Source: Alteromonas macleodii ATCC 27126
Lineage (GTDB): Bacteria; Pseudomonadota; Gammaproteobacteria; Enterobacterales; Alteromonadaceae
Direction: 5' to 3'
Length of the DNA stretch: 64,000 nucleotides
Assembly (NCBI RefSeq): GCF_000172635.2
Contig: NC_018632.1
Span: 3,534,001 to 3,598,000 of the forward strand
Part shown: positions 56,669 through 64,000 of the stretch, piece by piece
Layout: every line of letters begins with the position of its first letter
How positions within the stretch are numbered: position 1 is the stretch's first letter
Notes under the pieces: generated by a model
Seen by the model: the letters and a program-made list of their open reading frames with translations, nothing else
What the model was told of the DNA's origin: nothing
The model's database searches: none
Made by a program: the position numbers and the translations under genes

Positions 56669-56865
56669 AGTTTTAGAACTCCGGTCAGGCTAATTGAGTC
56701 CACGACAAATCCGCACGCCTGACCTTTAAGCGTGGACTTATCGATGGTCTCGCCAACCAAGAGGTGTTTGTACCATGGTAATGTGACCAATTATGTTGAT
56801 ACAAACTTTTCCATTCGAAACGGAAACAGGCTACTCCCCAACCGAGGGGCCTACGGTAATACAGC
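56669..56865 (-). ncRNA. yybP-ykoY-type manganese riboswitch in the mntP leader
   Basis: Read on the minus strand, the leader contains GGTTGGGGAGTAGCCTG (centre at 56830-56839), the conserved GGGGAGUAGC of the yybP-ykoY class. TATCAACATAATTGG and GGCGAGACC follow. Close to the gene, AGTCCACG/CGTGGACT (56697-56704 with 56731-56738) and GGTCAGGC/GCCTGACC (56683-56690 with 56717-56724) are perfect 8-bp pairings that cannot coexist in a simple fold. The second ends one base before the GGAG ribosome site, so metal-controlled translation start is likely. Outer boundaries are estimates. Confidence 0.75.
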
Positions 56866-57199
56866 CGCTATAAACTAATCAAGTTGATTGCGACAAACTG
56901 CCCAACTTGAGATATAAATGACGGCATGTTCACGCTCTTTCGATTGCACATATTCCACCAGTAGTCATACTACTCAACTTTATTAAGTTGTCGGCAAGAA
57001 AGTATTTTTTCAGCGTTACGCTTCGCACCTCTCTCCTACTCATGGACTCCCTGAATAGGCCGTTGTCTTAGCGAGTTAACGATTTCATTGTTCATCCCTT
57101 TCCTCAGCCCGTACAATAGAGGCACTTCGTTGTTGCAGCGCCAGTGTTTCTGGCTCGCACGGTGTAATTCGACAACTCATTGCTAAAAGAGACTTTTTT
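56866..57199. other. Intergenic region
   Basis: There are 334 bases between the mntP leader and the DUF1439 lipoprotein gene. Both promoters must lie here. Short AAGTTG/CAACTT repeats (56880-56990) were seen, but no gene. Confidence 0.45.
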
Positions 57200-57757
57200 A
57201 TGAGAATTCTACTTTCCATTGCCTTCGCTACCATTCTTGCAGGCTGCGCTACTCTCTCTCAACTGGCGGTTTACACTGTATCTAATGCCGAGTTAGAACA
57301 AGTGCTTGATAGCCAAGTGAGTAAGCTGCAAAAGCAAACGTCACTTGCTGGTATTCCTCTTTATTTAGACGTGGAAGATATGACAGCAACCATAGGCCCA
57401 GATGGCAGAGACGTGGTTCAGCTAGGCGCTATTGCCACTGCGCGTATTAGTGCATTTGGGTTGAACTACCCTGCGAAAGTAAGTCTTGCTTTAGAAGGCA
57501 CGCCTTATTACGACAGTGAAGAAAAAGCGATTTTTGTGCGCTCATTGTCTCTACTTGATAGCACAATTGATGCTGGCGGCTTTAAGGGTAATTTAGCCCC
57601 TGTAAGTGGCGAATTCATGCAGCTCATCAACGGCTATCTAGCCACTAACCCCGTTTATCGCTTAGACCCTGCGAACAAAGCAGTAAGCATGCTTTCAACG
57701 GTACCTTTACAGCTAACTGTAGAGCAAGGGCAGCTTGCACTTCGACCTAAACAATAA
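57200..57757 (+). CDS. DUF1439 lipoprotein (YceB-like)
   Basis: A 185-residue lipoprotein: MRILLSIAFATILAGC with lipobox LAGC at residue 16, then ATLSQLAVYTVSNAELEQVL. 'YLDVEDMTATIGPDGRDVVQ' and 'EGTPYYDSEEKAIFVRSLSL' fit DUF1439, a tubular lipid-binding-like (TULIP-related) fold in YceB. An AAAAGAGAC ribosome-site-like stretch lies before the ATG. SelO follows 114 bases later on the same strand. Anchored in the outer or inner membrane; the function is unknown. Confidence 0.8.
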   Translation: MRILLSIAFATILAGCATLSQLAVYTVSNAELEQVLDSQVSKLQKQTSLAGIPLYLDVEDMTATIGPDGRDVVQLGAIATARISAFGLNYPAKVSLALEGTPYYDSEEKAIFVRSLSLLDSTIDAGGFKGNLAPVSGEFMQLINGYLATNPVYRLDPANKAVSMLSTVPLQLTVEQGQLALRPKQ

Positions 57758-57871
57758 TCATTGAAAAAACGTATTGAAGTGTCGAGATTGTTAATGGTTA
57801 AAGGTGCAAAAGTAACCTGAGCCTCGATGCTCGCAAACAGATTTTCCCATTCAGTGAAATAGGCAGGCATA

Positions 57872-59575
57872 GTGACAGAACGTATCAAAACACTAGATGA
57901 ATTCGCAAAGCACGTAGATTACTCTTTGCTGAATACCCTTACCCCAGACCCGCAGTCGACGTGCGATGGTGACGACCATGACCCGCGCCAAGTGTTCTCA
58001 GGTCACTATGTGCCAGTTACTCCGACCCCATTAACTGCACCGACGTACGTTGCTCATAGCGAAACGCTGTTTGCCGAATTAGGCTTAGACGATAGCTTGG
58101 CAACATCTAAAGATTTCACCCAGCTGTTCTCAGGGGACATGTCGGATGTACCTGCTCCAATGAAGCCCTTCGGCTGGGCAACCGGCTACGCACTTTCTAT
58201 TTACGGTACGGAGTACACACAGCAGTGCCCGTTTAGAACAGGTAACGGCTACGGCGACGGCAGAGCAATTTCTATCGTTGAAACAGTATTAAACGGCAAG
58301 CGTTGGGAAATGCAGTTAAAAGGTGCTGGTCGCACGCCTTATTGTCGCGGCGCAGACGGGCGCGCCGTATTGCGCTCAAGCGTGCGCGAATTTTTAGTGC
58401 AAGAACACATGCATGCGCTTGGCATTCCGACCTCACGTTCGCTGAGCTTGTTTATGTCTGCATCAAACACGGTAGACAGGCCGTGGTATCGCGAAGGGTC
58501 TCATTCCTATGAACCTGAAGTGATGGTAGAAAATATAACGGCTATTTCTACCCGCGTGGCGCCCTCCTTTTTGCGCGTAGGCCAAATAGAGCTTTTTGCT
58601 AGGCGAGCTCGCTGTAACGAACACAGCGAAGCGTTAAACGAACTAGAAGCCATTGTTAAGCACCTTATTGAGCGAGAGTACTCAAGTGATATTGACACAA
58701 CCAGGTCGTTTGAAGAGCAAGTGGTAACGCTGGCTGCACTATTTCGAGACCGGCTAACGCGTCTTGTTTCTGGTTGGGTTCGCGTCGGTTATTGCCAGGG
58801 CAATTTTAATAGCGATAACTGCGCCGCAGGAGGCTTTACGCTGGATTATGGGCCATTCGGCTTTTGTGAGTTTTTTGAAGCAGACTACCAACCTTGGACA
58901 GGCGGCGGTCGTCACTTCTCGTTTTTAAACCAGCCCATTGCTGCGCAAAAGAACTTCGATATGTTCTGCCGCTCACTGATGCCGCTAATTGACGGAAACA
59001 GTGAACACCTCTCTAAGCTTAACGAGATCAACGACGGTTTTTCTGGCGTGATGGAACGCGCCATGGAGAGTATGTGGGCAACAAAGCTTGGCATTGCCAG
59101 CTACAACCACGACTTGCTAATTAAGCTGCTGCAATTAATGCTGCGCACAGGCGTGGACTACAATCTGTTTTTCCGAGAGCTATCGTCAATGCCTGAAGAT
59201 ATGGCGAGCTTGACGAAAAGCTTTTACTACCCGCCTAAAGCAGAGGTCTTGACAGAATGGGAAGCATGGCTACAAACGTGGCGTGAGCGCATTGAAAAGG
59301 ACGCCGAAACACAAGGTGATGTTACAAACGCTATTGCTGCTACCGCAGAGAATATGCGCAAAGCAAACCCTAAATTCACATGGCGCGAATGGTTAATTGT
59401 GCCTGCCTATAAAGCCGCAGAGAAAGGTGACTTTACGCCAATTCACGAACTTCAGAAGATACTTACTGCGCCTTATGATGAGCAATCAAAAGAGGTAGAG
59501 AATAAGTACTACCAGCTGCGCCCACTTGAATTTTTCAGTGCTGGCGGAGTCGCGCACTACAGCTGCTCTTCGTAG
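57872..59575 (+). CDS. selO: Protein adenylyltransferase SelO (YdiU)
   Basis: A 567-residue pseudokinase-fold enzyme that transfers AMP from ATP to Ser/Thr/Tyr of target proteins and is linked to redox stress. Motifs: '[20 protein letters not shown]', '[20 protein letters not shown]', '[20 protein letters not shown]' (nucleotide-binding loop), '[20 protein letters not shown]', '[20 protein letters not shown]' (catalytic N-x-D-N) and '[14 protein letters not shown]'. The chain ends Cys-Ser-Ser, where the cysteine occupies the place that is selenocysteine in animal SelO. The start is a GTG at 57872 after AGGCAGG. It is somewhat longer than E. coli SelO (478 residues), mostly in the C-terminal half. 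Confidence 0.92.
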   Translation: MTERIKTLDEFAKHVDYSLLNTLTPDPQSTCDGDDHDPRQVFSGHYVPVTPTPLTAPTYVAHSETLFAELGLDDSLATSKDFTQLFSGDMSDVPAPMKPFGWATGYALSIYGTEYTQQCPFRTGNGYGDGRAISIVETVLNGKRWEMQLKGAGRTPYCRGADGRAVLRSSVREFLVQEHMHALGIPTSRSLSLFMSASNTVDRPWYREGSHSYEPEVMVENITAISTRVAPSFLRVGQIELFARRARCNEHSEALNELEAIVKHLIEREYSSDIDTTRSFEEQVVTLAALFRDRLTRLVSGWVRVGYCQGNFNSDNCAAGGFTLDYGPFGFCEFFEADYQPWTGGGRHFSFLNQPIAAQKNFDMFCRSLMPLIDGNSEHLSKLNEINDGFSGVMERAMESMWATKLGIASYNHDLLIKLLQLMLRTGVDYNLFFRELSSMPEDMASLTKSFYYPPKAEVLTEWEAWLQTWRERIEKDAETQGDVTNAIAATAENMRKANPKFTWREWLIVPAYKAAEKGDFTPIHELQKILTAPYDEQSKEVENKYYQLRPLEFFSAGGVAHYSCSS

Positions 59576-59589
59576 AGCTTCGGTGCAAA

Positions 59590-59620
59590 AGACCTTTGCA
59601 TTTTGTTTTAGCAAAGGTCT
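59590..59620. terminator. Hairpin between convergent genes
   Basis: AGACCTTTGC (59590-59599) and GCAAAGGTCT (59611-59620) make a 10-bp stem with an 11-base loop, after selO and before the end of the leftward oxidoreductase gene. On the minus strand TTTT follows the stem. Confidence 0.65.
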
Positions 59621-59638
59621 CCCTTGTTGCCGATATAA

Positions 59639-60744
59639 CTACTTCAAATATACGGTTTTACCGGTTTTGGCACTTTCTCTAGCCGCATCAAGAATTTCTA
59701 CTACCACCATATTGTTTTCCAGCGCAGATAGGTCATAAGGTGATATAGAAATTTCCTCGTTGATGAGTGCTTTGAAATAGTGGAAAGGGTCGTTATATGG
59801 CGCAGCTCGTTCAGGCAGGGTAAGTGTTGTTTCTTCAAAGTCGTCGTACCCTTTCGCAATGCGCATTCGGTAGTTATAACGATTGTCGGCATATACTGCG
59901 CCTGTCTCACCGTAAATTTCCATATCCTTGCGCCCTATTGGCCAGTTCCAAGACCCTTGCACAATGGCATTGGCGTTTTCATAGCCTAGAATAATGATAG
60001 ATTCGTCATCTACCTGAGGGTTGTTTTCTGCTTGAAGCTGTTGAGTGATTGCCGTTACGCTCTGCGGCTTTTTCCCTTCCATCAGCCAAGTCATAAGGTT
60101 TGCACCATAGCAGCCGAAGTCGACAATCGCGCCGCCTCCGTTTTGCTTCGGATCAACAAGCCAGTCTAAAACTCACTGTTAATGCCAAGTTTCGCTGGCC
60201 CCTTATGACCATCGCGTACTATGACTTTGCGAATGTCGCCAACTTCGTCATTCTTTATTGCTTCATACGCTTTGTGATTGGTGGGATACCACGTGGTTTC
60301 ATAGTTGGTGAGTAGATGAATGTTGTGCTTTGTGGCGAGGGCTTCCATTTCCGATGCGTGTTCCATATTAATCGCAAGGGGCTTCTCAACCATAACGTGA
60401 ACGCCGCGCGGCGCCGCCTTTTGCACGACTTCTAAATGCTCGTAAATGGTACCAAACGCAGCGACCGCCTGAACGTCTTGTTCAGCGAACATGGCGTCCA
60501 TCGAATCATACACTTTGTCCATGGAGTAGTTGTGCTGCGTGGCATAACGCTGAGCCAGATCTTTGTTTTGCTCAACAATGCCAACAATCTCAAATTGGCC
60601 TTGCTTTTCGCTTTCGAAAATCCAATGAACATGGGTGTGGGTTAACCCAACCACACCTATTTTTAGCTTATCCGAAGCGTGTGCACTGCCAAAAGACAAC
60701 GCAACCAATAGCGCACTTAAAAACCTGCCCACCGTTCTTCTCAT
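59639..60744 (-). pseudogene. Exported Gfo/Idh/MocA oxidoreductase, broken by a single-base frameshift
   Basis: The N-terminal frame (60744-60166) has a signal peptide (FLSALLVALSFGSAHA), the Rossmann start 'DKLKIGVVGLTHTHVHWIFE', and 'GVHVMVEKPLAINMEHASEM' (EKP motif). It stops at TAG just after 'GPAKLGINSEF'. The rest of the protein continues in another frame: LDWLVDPKQNGGGAIVDFGC, then 'YGANLMTWLMEGKK' and on to 'TGKTVYLK'. The T-run at the break has four Ts on the minus strand (about 60167-60170); five restore a 368-residue frame. An error or a real mutation is possible. It precedes no overlapping gene; the M24 peptidase gene lies 31 bases upstream on the same strand. Confidence 0.85.
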
Positions 60745-60775
60745 CTTTATTCCTTTAAATGTTTTTTAGACGCTA

Positions 60776-62032
60776 CTAAAGCGCGTCAATCGATTCGCTA
60801 GGCTCAGTAAACCACACAGGGCCATCTTCGGTCATATAAAAGTGATCTTCTAAGCGAATACCGAACTCGTTTGGTACTACGATCATAGGTTCGTTACTAA
60901 AACACATACCAGATGCTAGCGGGTGAGGATTGTCTTTCACCAAATAAGGCCATTCGTGAATATCCATACCAATGCCGTGCCCGGTTCGATGAGGCAAACC
61001 TGGTAAGTTATAGTCTGGTCCTAAGCCATCTTTTGCTAAGCTGTCTCGCGCAGCTTTATCCACATCGCCACAGGGGACACCAACTTTTGCAGCGTTAAAT
61101 GCGGCAAGCTGCGCGCGCTTTTCGCTTTCCCATAATGCTCGTTGCTTATCGGTTGGCTCACCAAAACAATAGGTTCTCGTGATATCAGAGAGGTAGCCAT
61201 GCACCTTACAGCCAGTATCAATCAATACTAAGTCGTTCTTCTTTAGTACTTGAGGGTCTTTAACGCCGTGGGGAAACGAGGTGGCTTTTCCAAAAAGTAC
61301 AATGCAAAAATAGTTACCAGCGGCCCCCACTTTCTTATGTGCATCGTTAATAAATGCTTCAACTTCTGTCGTGGTAATGCCTTCATAAAGCATACTGGCA
61401 GTCGCTTTGTGCACAGCTAGGGTCATGTCCATAGCGCGTTGAATAAGCGCGAGTTCACTTTCAGATTTGTGCATGCGACAGTGTGCTGTTACCTCTGCAC
61501 CATTGATAATTTGCCAAGATTGGCCAAGCATCTTGTTCAAACCATCTACGATAAAAAACTGGGTCGACTCATCCACACCCAGTTTATCGCCTCCAGCGGT
61601 GTTCAGTTTATCTAGCATAGCTATGACAAGCGCATATGGGCTCTCGTGCTCTTGCCAGCCAATTATGTCGCCTTCCACTAATTTGCGTTCGTTTAAAGAG
61701 TCGATTTCAAAGGTAGGAGCTAGATATACAAGGTCACCTTTTGCAGGCAAGAGCGCACCGACTAAACGCTCACTGGCGTACCACTGCATACCTGTAAAAT
61801 ACGCTAAGTTAGTACCAGCGTTTAAGTAAAGCGCACCAATGCCATTTTCCTGCATATAATGCTGCGTCTTGGCAATTCGGGCTTCGTATTCAGAGAGCTC
61901 TATGGGGCGCAGATCGCCTGTCATGTTGACAAGGCTATCTAAAGCCTGCTGTGGTGTTTTTGTGCCTATTATTTTGCCCATTTTTTTCGTCCCTACACTG
62001 GCGCAAGGCTGATTGTCTATTTGAATGGTCAT
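60776..62032 (-). CDS. M24 family metallopeptidase (Xaa-Pro peptidase/creatinase-like)
   Basis: A 418-residue protein with the creatinase-type N-terminal domain and a pita-bread metallopeptidase domain. Metal ligands can be placed: D in 'LVLIDTGCKVHG' (about 269), D in 'LSDITRTY' (about 280), H in 'HRTGHGIGMDIHEWPY' (about 342), E in 'CFSNEPMIVV' (about 374) and E in 'IRLEDHFYMTEDG' (about 390). All five are present, so it should be an active dinuclear enzyme, most likely splitting Xaa-Pro dipeptides or related amide bonds. No signal peptide, so cytoplasmic. It lies between an SAH-hydrolase-like gene and an oxidoreductase gene, all on the minus strand. Confidence 0.9.
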   Translation of the reverse strand: MTIQIDNQPCASVGTKKMGKIIGTKTPQQALDSLVNMTGDLRPIELSEYEARIAKTQHYMQENGIGALYLNAGTNLAYFTGMQWYASERLVGALLPAKGDLVYLAPTFEIDSLNERKLVEGDIIGWQEHESPYALVIAMLDKLNTAGGDKLGVDESTQFFIVDGLNKMLGQSWQIINGAEVTAHCRMHKSESELALIQRAMDMTLAVHKATASMLYEGITTTEVEAFINDAHKKVGAAGNYFCIVLFGKATSFPHGVKDPQVLKKNDLVLIDTGCKVHGYLSDITRTYCFGEPTDKQRALWESEKRAQLAAFNAAKVGVPCGDVDKAARDSLAKDGLGPDYNLPGLPHRTGHGIGMDIHEWPYLVKDNPHPLASGMCFSNEPMIVVPNEFGIRLEDHFYMTEDGPVWFTEPSESIDAL

Positions 62033-62169
62033 CAGCCCGCCTTAACTATGAATTTATTAAAACGGGCTCACTGTACAACATTCAATAGGAATGTCGAGAT
62101 AAGCAGAGGTGGCTAGACCTTTTGTACTGCGTACTAAAAGTTAAACACTCTCTTATGATTTGCAGCGCT

Positions 62170-63288
62170 TTAAAGCGCACTTTTCCACGCGGCCTCTGGC
62201 AACAAGTACAAGCCTTTTTCGCTTTTTGCACCTTCATTCACGATATAGCCGATGCCCGCAGCCATGACGGCCAAGGTTACGTCGAAGGCATTAATGCTGT
62301 CACCATAGCCCGCAGTTAAGTTAAACATAGAGCCATCGGCTAGAAGATACAGAGTTTTATCGCCCAGTTTATAGGCATTTACATAAGGCATTGGCTCACT
62401 GTGAGTAGCATTGTTTTTAAGGTAAGGCACATCAATTTCTTGGGCTACATGGCCTACGTTTAAAATAAACGTTCCGTCTTTCATGTTGTCTAGATGACTC
62501 GAATTCACCACGCCATACGCGCCAGTTGCAGTGGCAATAACATCAGCCTGGCTAGCAGCTTCATTTAAATCAACCACTGGCCAGCCGTCGTATTTCGCTT
62601 GAAGTGCTCTTGCTGGATCAAGTTCTGCAACTTGAACCTGTGCCCCGAACGCTTTAGCCGAGGCGGCAACGCCCTGCCCTACCAAACCATAACCAATAAC
62701 AACCACTACTTTTTCGTGCAGGGTTAGATGAGTGGTTTGGAAGAAGGTTTGCCATGCGCTTAAACCCACCATGTGCCTGTTGTGAAGCCCTTCTTTTACT
62801 GGTAAATCATCCCAGTTAAATATTGGATAGTTTGGCGCCATACCATTTAAACGGTTAATGCCAGAGCCCGTTGCTTCTAAGCCCGATACAATGCTCGGTA
62901 CTGGTTTATTTGCTTTTATATTTTCGTGAAGTCGAGTTGTCAGATCAGCGCCCATTTCACACAAATGGGTAGGCTGCCACGCCAGCGCTTTATCGAATGA
63001 CTCAGACCAGTCAGCCTCGCTCATATCACGCCATGCATGGGCCGTTGCGCCTTTATCAACAAGGTAAGACACCACGTCATCTTGCACTGTAGTGGGGTTG
63101 CACGTGGTAAGAAAAATGTCGCATCCTCGTGAAAGTAGCCCTTCAACCAAAGGCGCCATTTTCAAATCTAAATGCATGTTGCAAGCAAGTTTAACGTTCG
63201 ACAGATCGGGAAGTGATGCAATGGCATTACGAGTGCGCGGCATATGAAGGCTAGCCCACGCCAACTCTGCTTGAAAATCTTGATACAT
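62170..63288 (-). CDS. S-adenosylhomocysteine-hydrolase-like NAD-binding protein, divergent
   Basis: A 372-residue protein of the SAHH family in outline: 'ACNMHLDLKMAPLVEGLLSR', 'DIFLTTCNPTTVQDDVVSYL', 'LCEMGADLTTRLHENIK', 'SGLEATGSGINRL', NAD loop 'VVVIGYGLVGQGVAASAKAF' (about 196) and 'LNVGHVAQEIDVPYLKNNAT'. It is about 60-90 residues shorter than true SAHH and lacks the C-terminal K-x-x-x-Y-R-Y end. The usual NLGCA-x-GHPS turn is replaced by 'NLTAGYGDSINAFDVTLAVM'. The lysine-bearing segment after the EATG motif is also changed (VKEGLHNRHM). It may act on another substrate. A gene for the normal enzyme is not in the window. Confidence 0.75.
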   Translation of the reverse strand: MYQDFQAELAWASLHMPRTRNAIASLPDLSNVKLACNMHLDLKMAPLVEGLLSRGCDIFLTTCNPTTVQDDVVSYLVDKGATAHAWRDMSEADWSESFDKALAWQPTHLCEMGADLTTRLHENIKANKPVPSIVSGLEATGSGINRLNGMAPNYPIFNWDDLPVKEGLHNRHMVGLSAWQTFFQTTHLTLHEKVVVVIGYGLVGQGVAASAKAFGAQVQVAELDPARALQAKYDGWPVVDLNEAASQADVIATATGAYGVVNSSHLDNMKDGTFILNVGHVAQEIDVPYLKNNATHSEPMPYVNAYKLGDKTLYLLADGSMFNLTAGYGDSINAFDVTLAVMAAGIGYIVNEGAKSEKGLYLLPEAAWKSAL

Positions 63289-63383
63289 GAAAAGGATACT
63301 CTGAGAAAATGAAAAGCAGAATCATACGTGAGAATGCTGTATTTATAAATCAGCTAGATACTTCCCTTTATTTCTCCTCTTGG

Positions 63384-64000
63384 TTATTTCCTCTTATTCT
63401 GAATCTTCCTCCCAAAGCACCACTTTTTGTTTCGACCTTTTGCTTTCGCTAGGTACAAGGCTTGGTCTGACTGTTTAATGAGAACATTAATATCCTCTTC
63501 GCCTGGCGAGGTTCCTGCCACACCTATACTTACTGTCACTCGTATGAATTTGTTAATGTCGTGGGTGAAAAGGTGTACGCGGAGATTCTCGGCAATTTGC
63601 TTGGCGTAATGCACCCGAGTATTGGGCAAAAATACCAAAAACTCTTCGCCGCCCCAGCGAAAGGTAATGTCAGAGCCCCTAACTTGCCCTTTAATTTCTT
63701 CAGCGACTTTTTTCAGCACCTTGTCACCCATGTCGTGACCATATTTATCGTTGATACCTTTAAACCAATCAATATCAATGAGCATAACCGACATGAACTT
63801 ATTACTGCGCTTTCCCATCTCCCAAATAGGATAAACCAAGTCTTCAAAAGCTCGCCGATTATAAAGCGACGTAAGTGGATCGAGCCTTGCGTCACGCTCG
63901 GCGTTTCTGCGCGCTTGCTGTACTTGTTTGTAGTTAAATGCCAGTGAGATAGATAGCAAAGACATTTCCAACACCATACCGATTTCAATGCCTCTAAATG
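63384..64000 (-). CDS. Diguanylate cyclase (GGDEF), C-terminal part, probably 7TM-DISM type
   Basis: The frame is open to the right edge, so the gene continues outside. The visible start, 'FRGIEIGMVLEMSLLSISLA', is the last transmembrane helix of a 7TM-DISM-like sensor. A short coiled linker follows ('NYKQVQQARRNAERDARLDPL'), then a full GGDEF domain: 'DPLTSLYNRRAFED', 'LIDIDWFKGINDKYGHDMGD', active-site 'FRWGGEEFLVFLPN' and the end 'QALYLAKAKGRNKKW'. The GGEEF signature suggests an active c-di-GMP synthase. An RxxD inhibitory site precedes the signature by a few residues: 'RGSD' at the usual place. Confidence 0.88.
   Translation of the reverse strand, partial: FRGIEIGMVLEMSLLSISLAFNYKQVQQARRNAERDARLDPLTSLYNRRAFEDLVYPIWEMGKRSNKFMSVMLIDIDWFKGINDKYGHDMGDKVLKKVAEEIKGQVRGSDITFRWGGEEFLVFLPNTRVHYAKQIAENLRVHLFTHDINKFIRVTVSIGVAGTSPGEEDINVLIKQSDQALYLAKAKGRNKKWCFGRKIQNKRK

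Noticed and set aside
1..64000. Search for insertion sequences, phage genes, toxin-antitoxin pairs or defence systems
   Set aside because: No transposase, integrase, phage structural gene or recognised defence protein was seen in any supported frame.

Overview
The window looks like chromosomal DNA from a marine gammaproteobacterium of the Alteromonas type. This is an inference from gene content and protein style: six TonB-dependent receptors, Fur-like sites, Tat-exported oxidoreductases, SelO, MntP, a DUF4105 protein and a 7TM/GGDEF cyclase. No rRNA, intact tRNA, CRISPR array, phage or insertion sequence was recognised.

Left part (1-33 kb). A peroxiredoxin-like gene is cut by the left edge. 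It is followed by a lipoprotein/DUF4105 pair (the second frameshifted), a UvrD-type helicase, a lipase, an ADP-ribosylglycohydrolase-like protein, an exported Gfo/Idh/MocA oxidoreductase, a large PAS/GAF hybrid histidine kinase and an AI-2E-type transporter. Iron-related loci come next. One is a receptor with two membrane proteins (12975-17153) behind a Fur-like box. Another is an operon on the minus strand of a cadherin-repeat lipoprotein, a TonB receptor (frameshifted) and a di-heme peroxidase (24018-17290), behind another Fur-like palindrome. A third is a divergent receptor pair (28.5-33.2 kb). Small genes for a ClpP-fold protein, a DUF1904 protein, a Dabb protein, an aquaglyceroporin and an EamA transporter lie between.

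Middle part (33-52.5 kb). This is the most interesting region and reads as a catabolic island of unknown substrate. It has a TonB receptor, a sodium:solute symporter, five SnoaL/NTF2-like proteins (at least three of them apparently double-domain), a histidinol-dehydrogenase homologue resembling HpsN, an SDR dehydrogenase, a bicupin, an alpha/beta hydrolase, an HpcH/HpaI aldolase and a LacI-family regulator. A palindrome, TAATGACTTCGAAGTCATTA, is perfect at 38004-38023. Recognisable variants sit before the receptor (36548-36567) and between the dehydrogenases (49697-49716). Its central CpG fits a LacI-family operator, so the separated parts probably form one regulon. A two-subunit molybdenum hydroxylase (42.7-45.5 kb) sits in the middle, next to about 0.9 kb with no convincing gene, and may be a later insertion.

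Right part (52.5-64 kb). Here are a BNR/sortilin-type repeat protein, MntP behind a yybP-ykoY-type manganese riboswitch, a DUF1439 lipoprotein, SelO, a second exported Gfo/Idh/MocA oxidoreductase (frameshifted), an M24 metallopeptidase, a divergent S-adenosylhomocysteine-hydrolase-like protein and a GGDEF protein cut by the right edge.

Three genes (934-2765, 18351-21070, 59639-60744) are each broken by what looks like loss of one base in a short homopolymer. In each case one added base restores a full-length frame. Sequencing or assembly error is the simplest explanation, though real mutation or, for the first, programmed slippage cannot be excluded.
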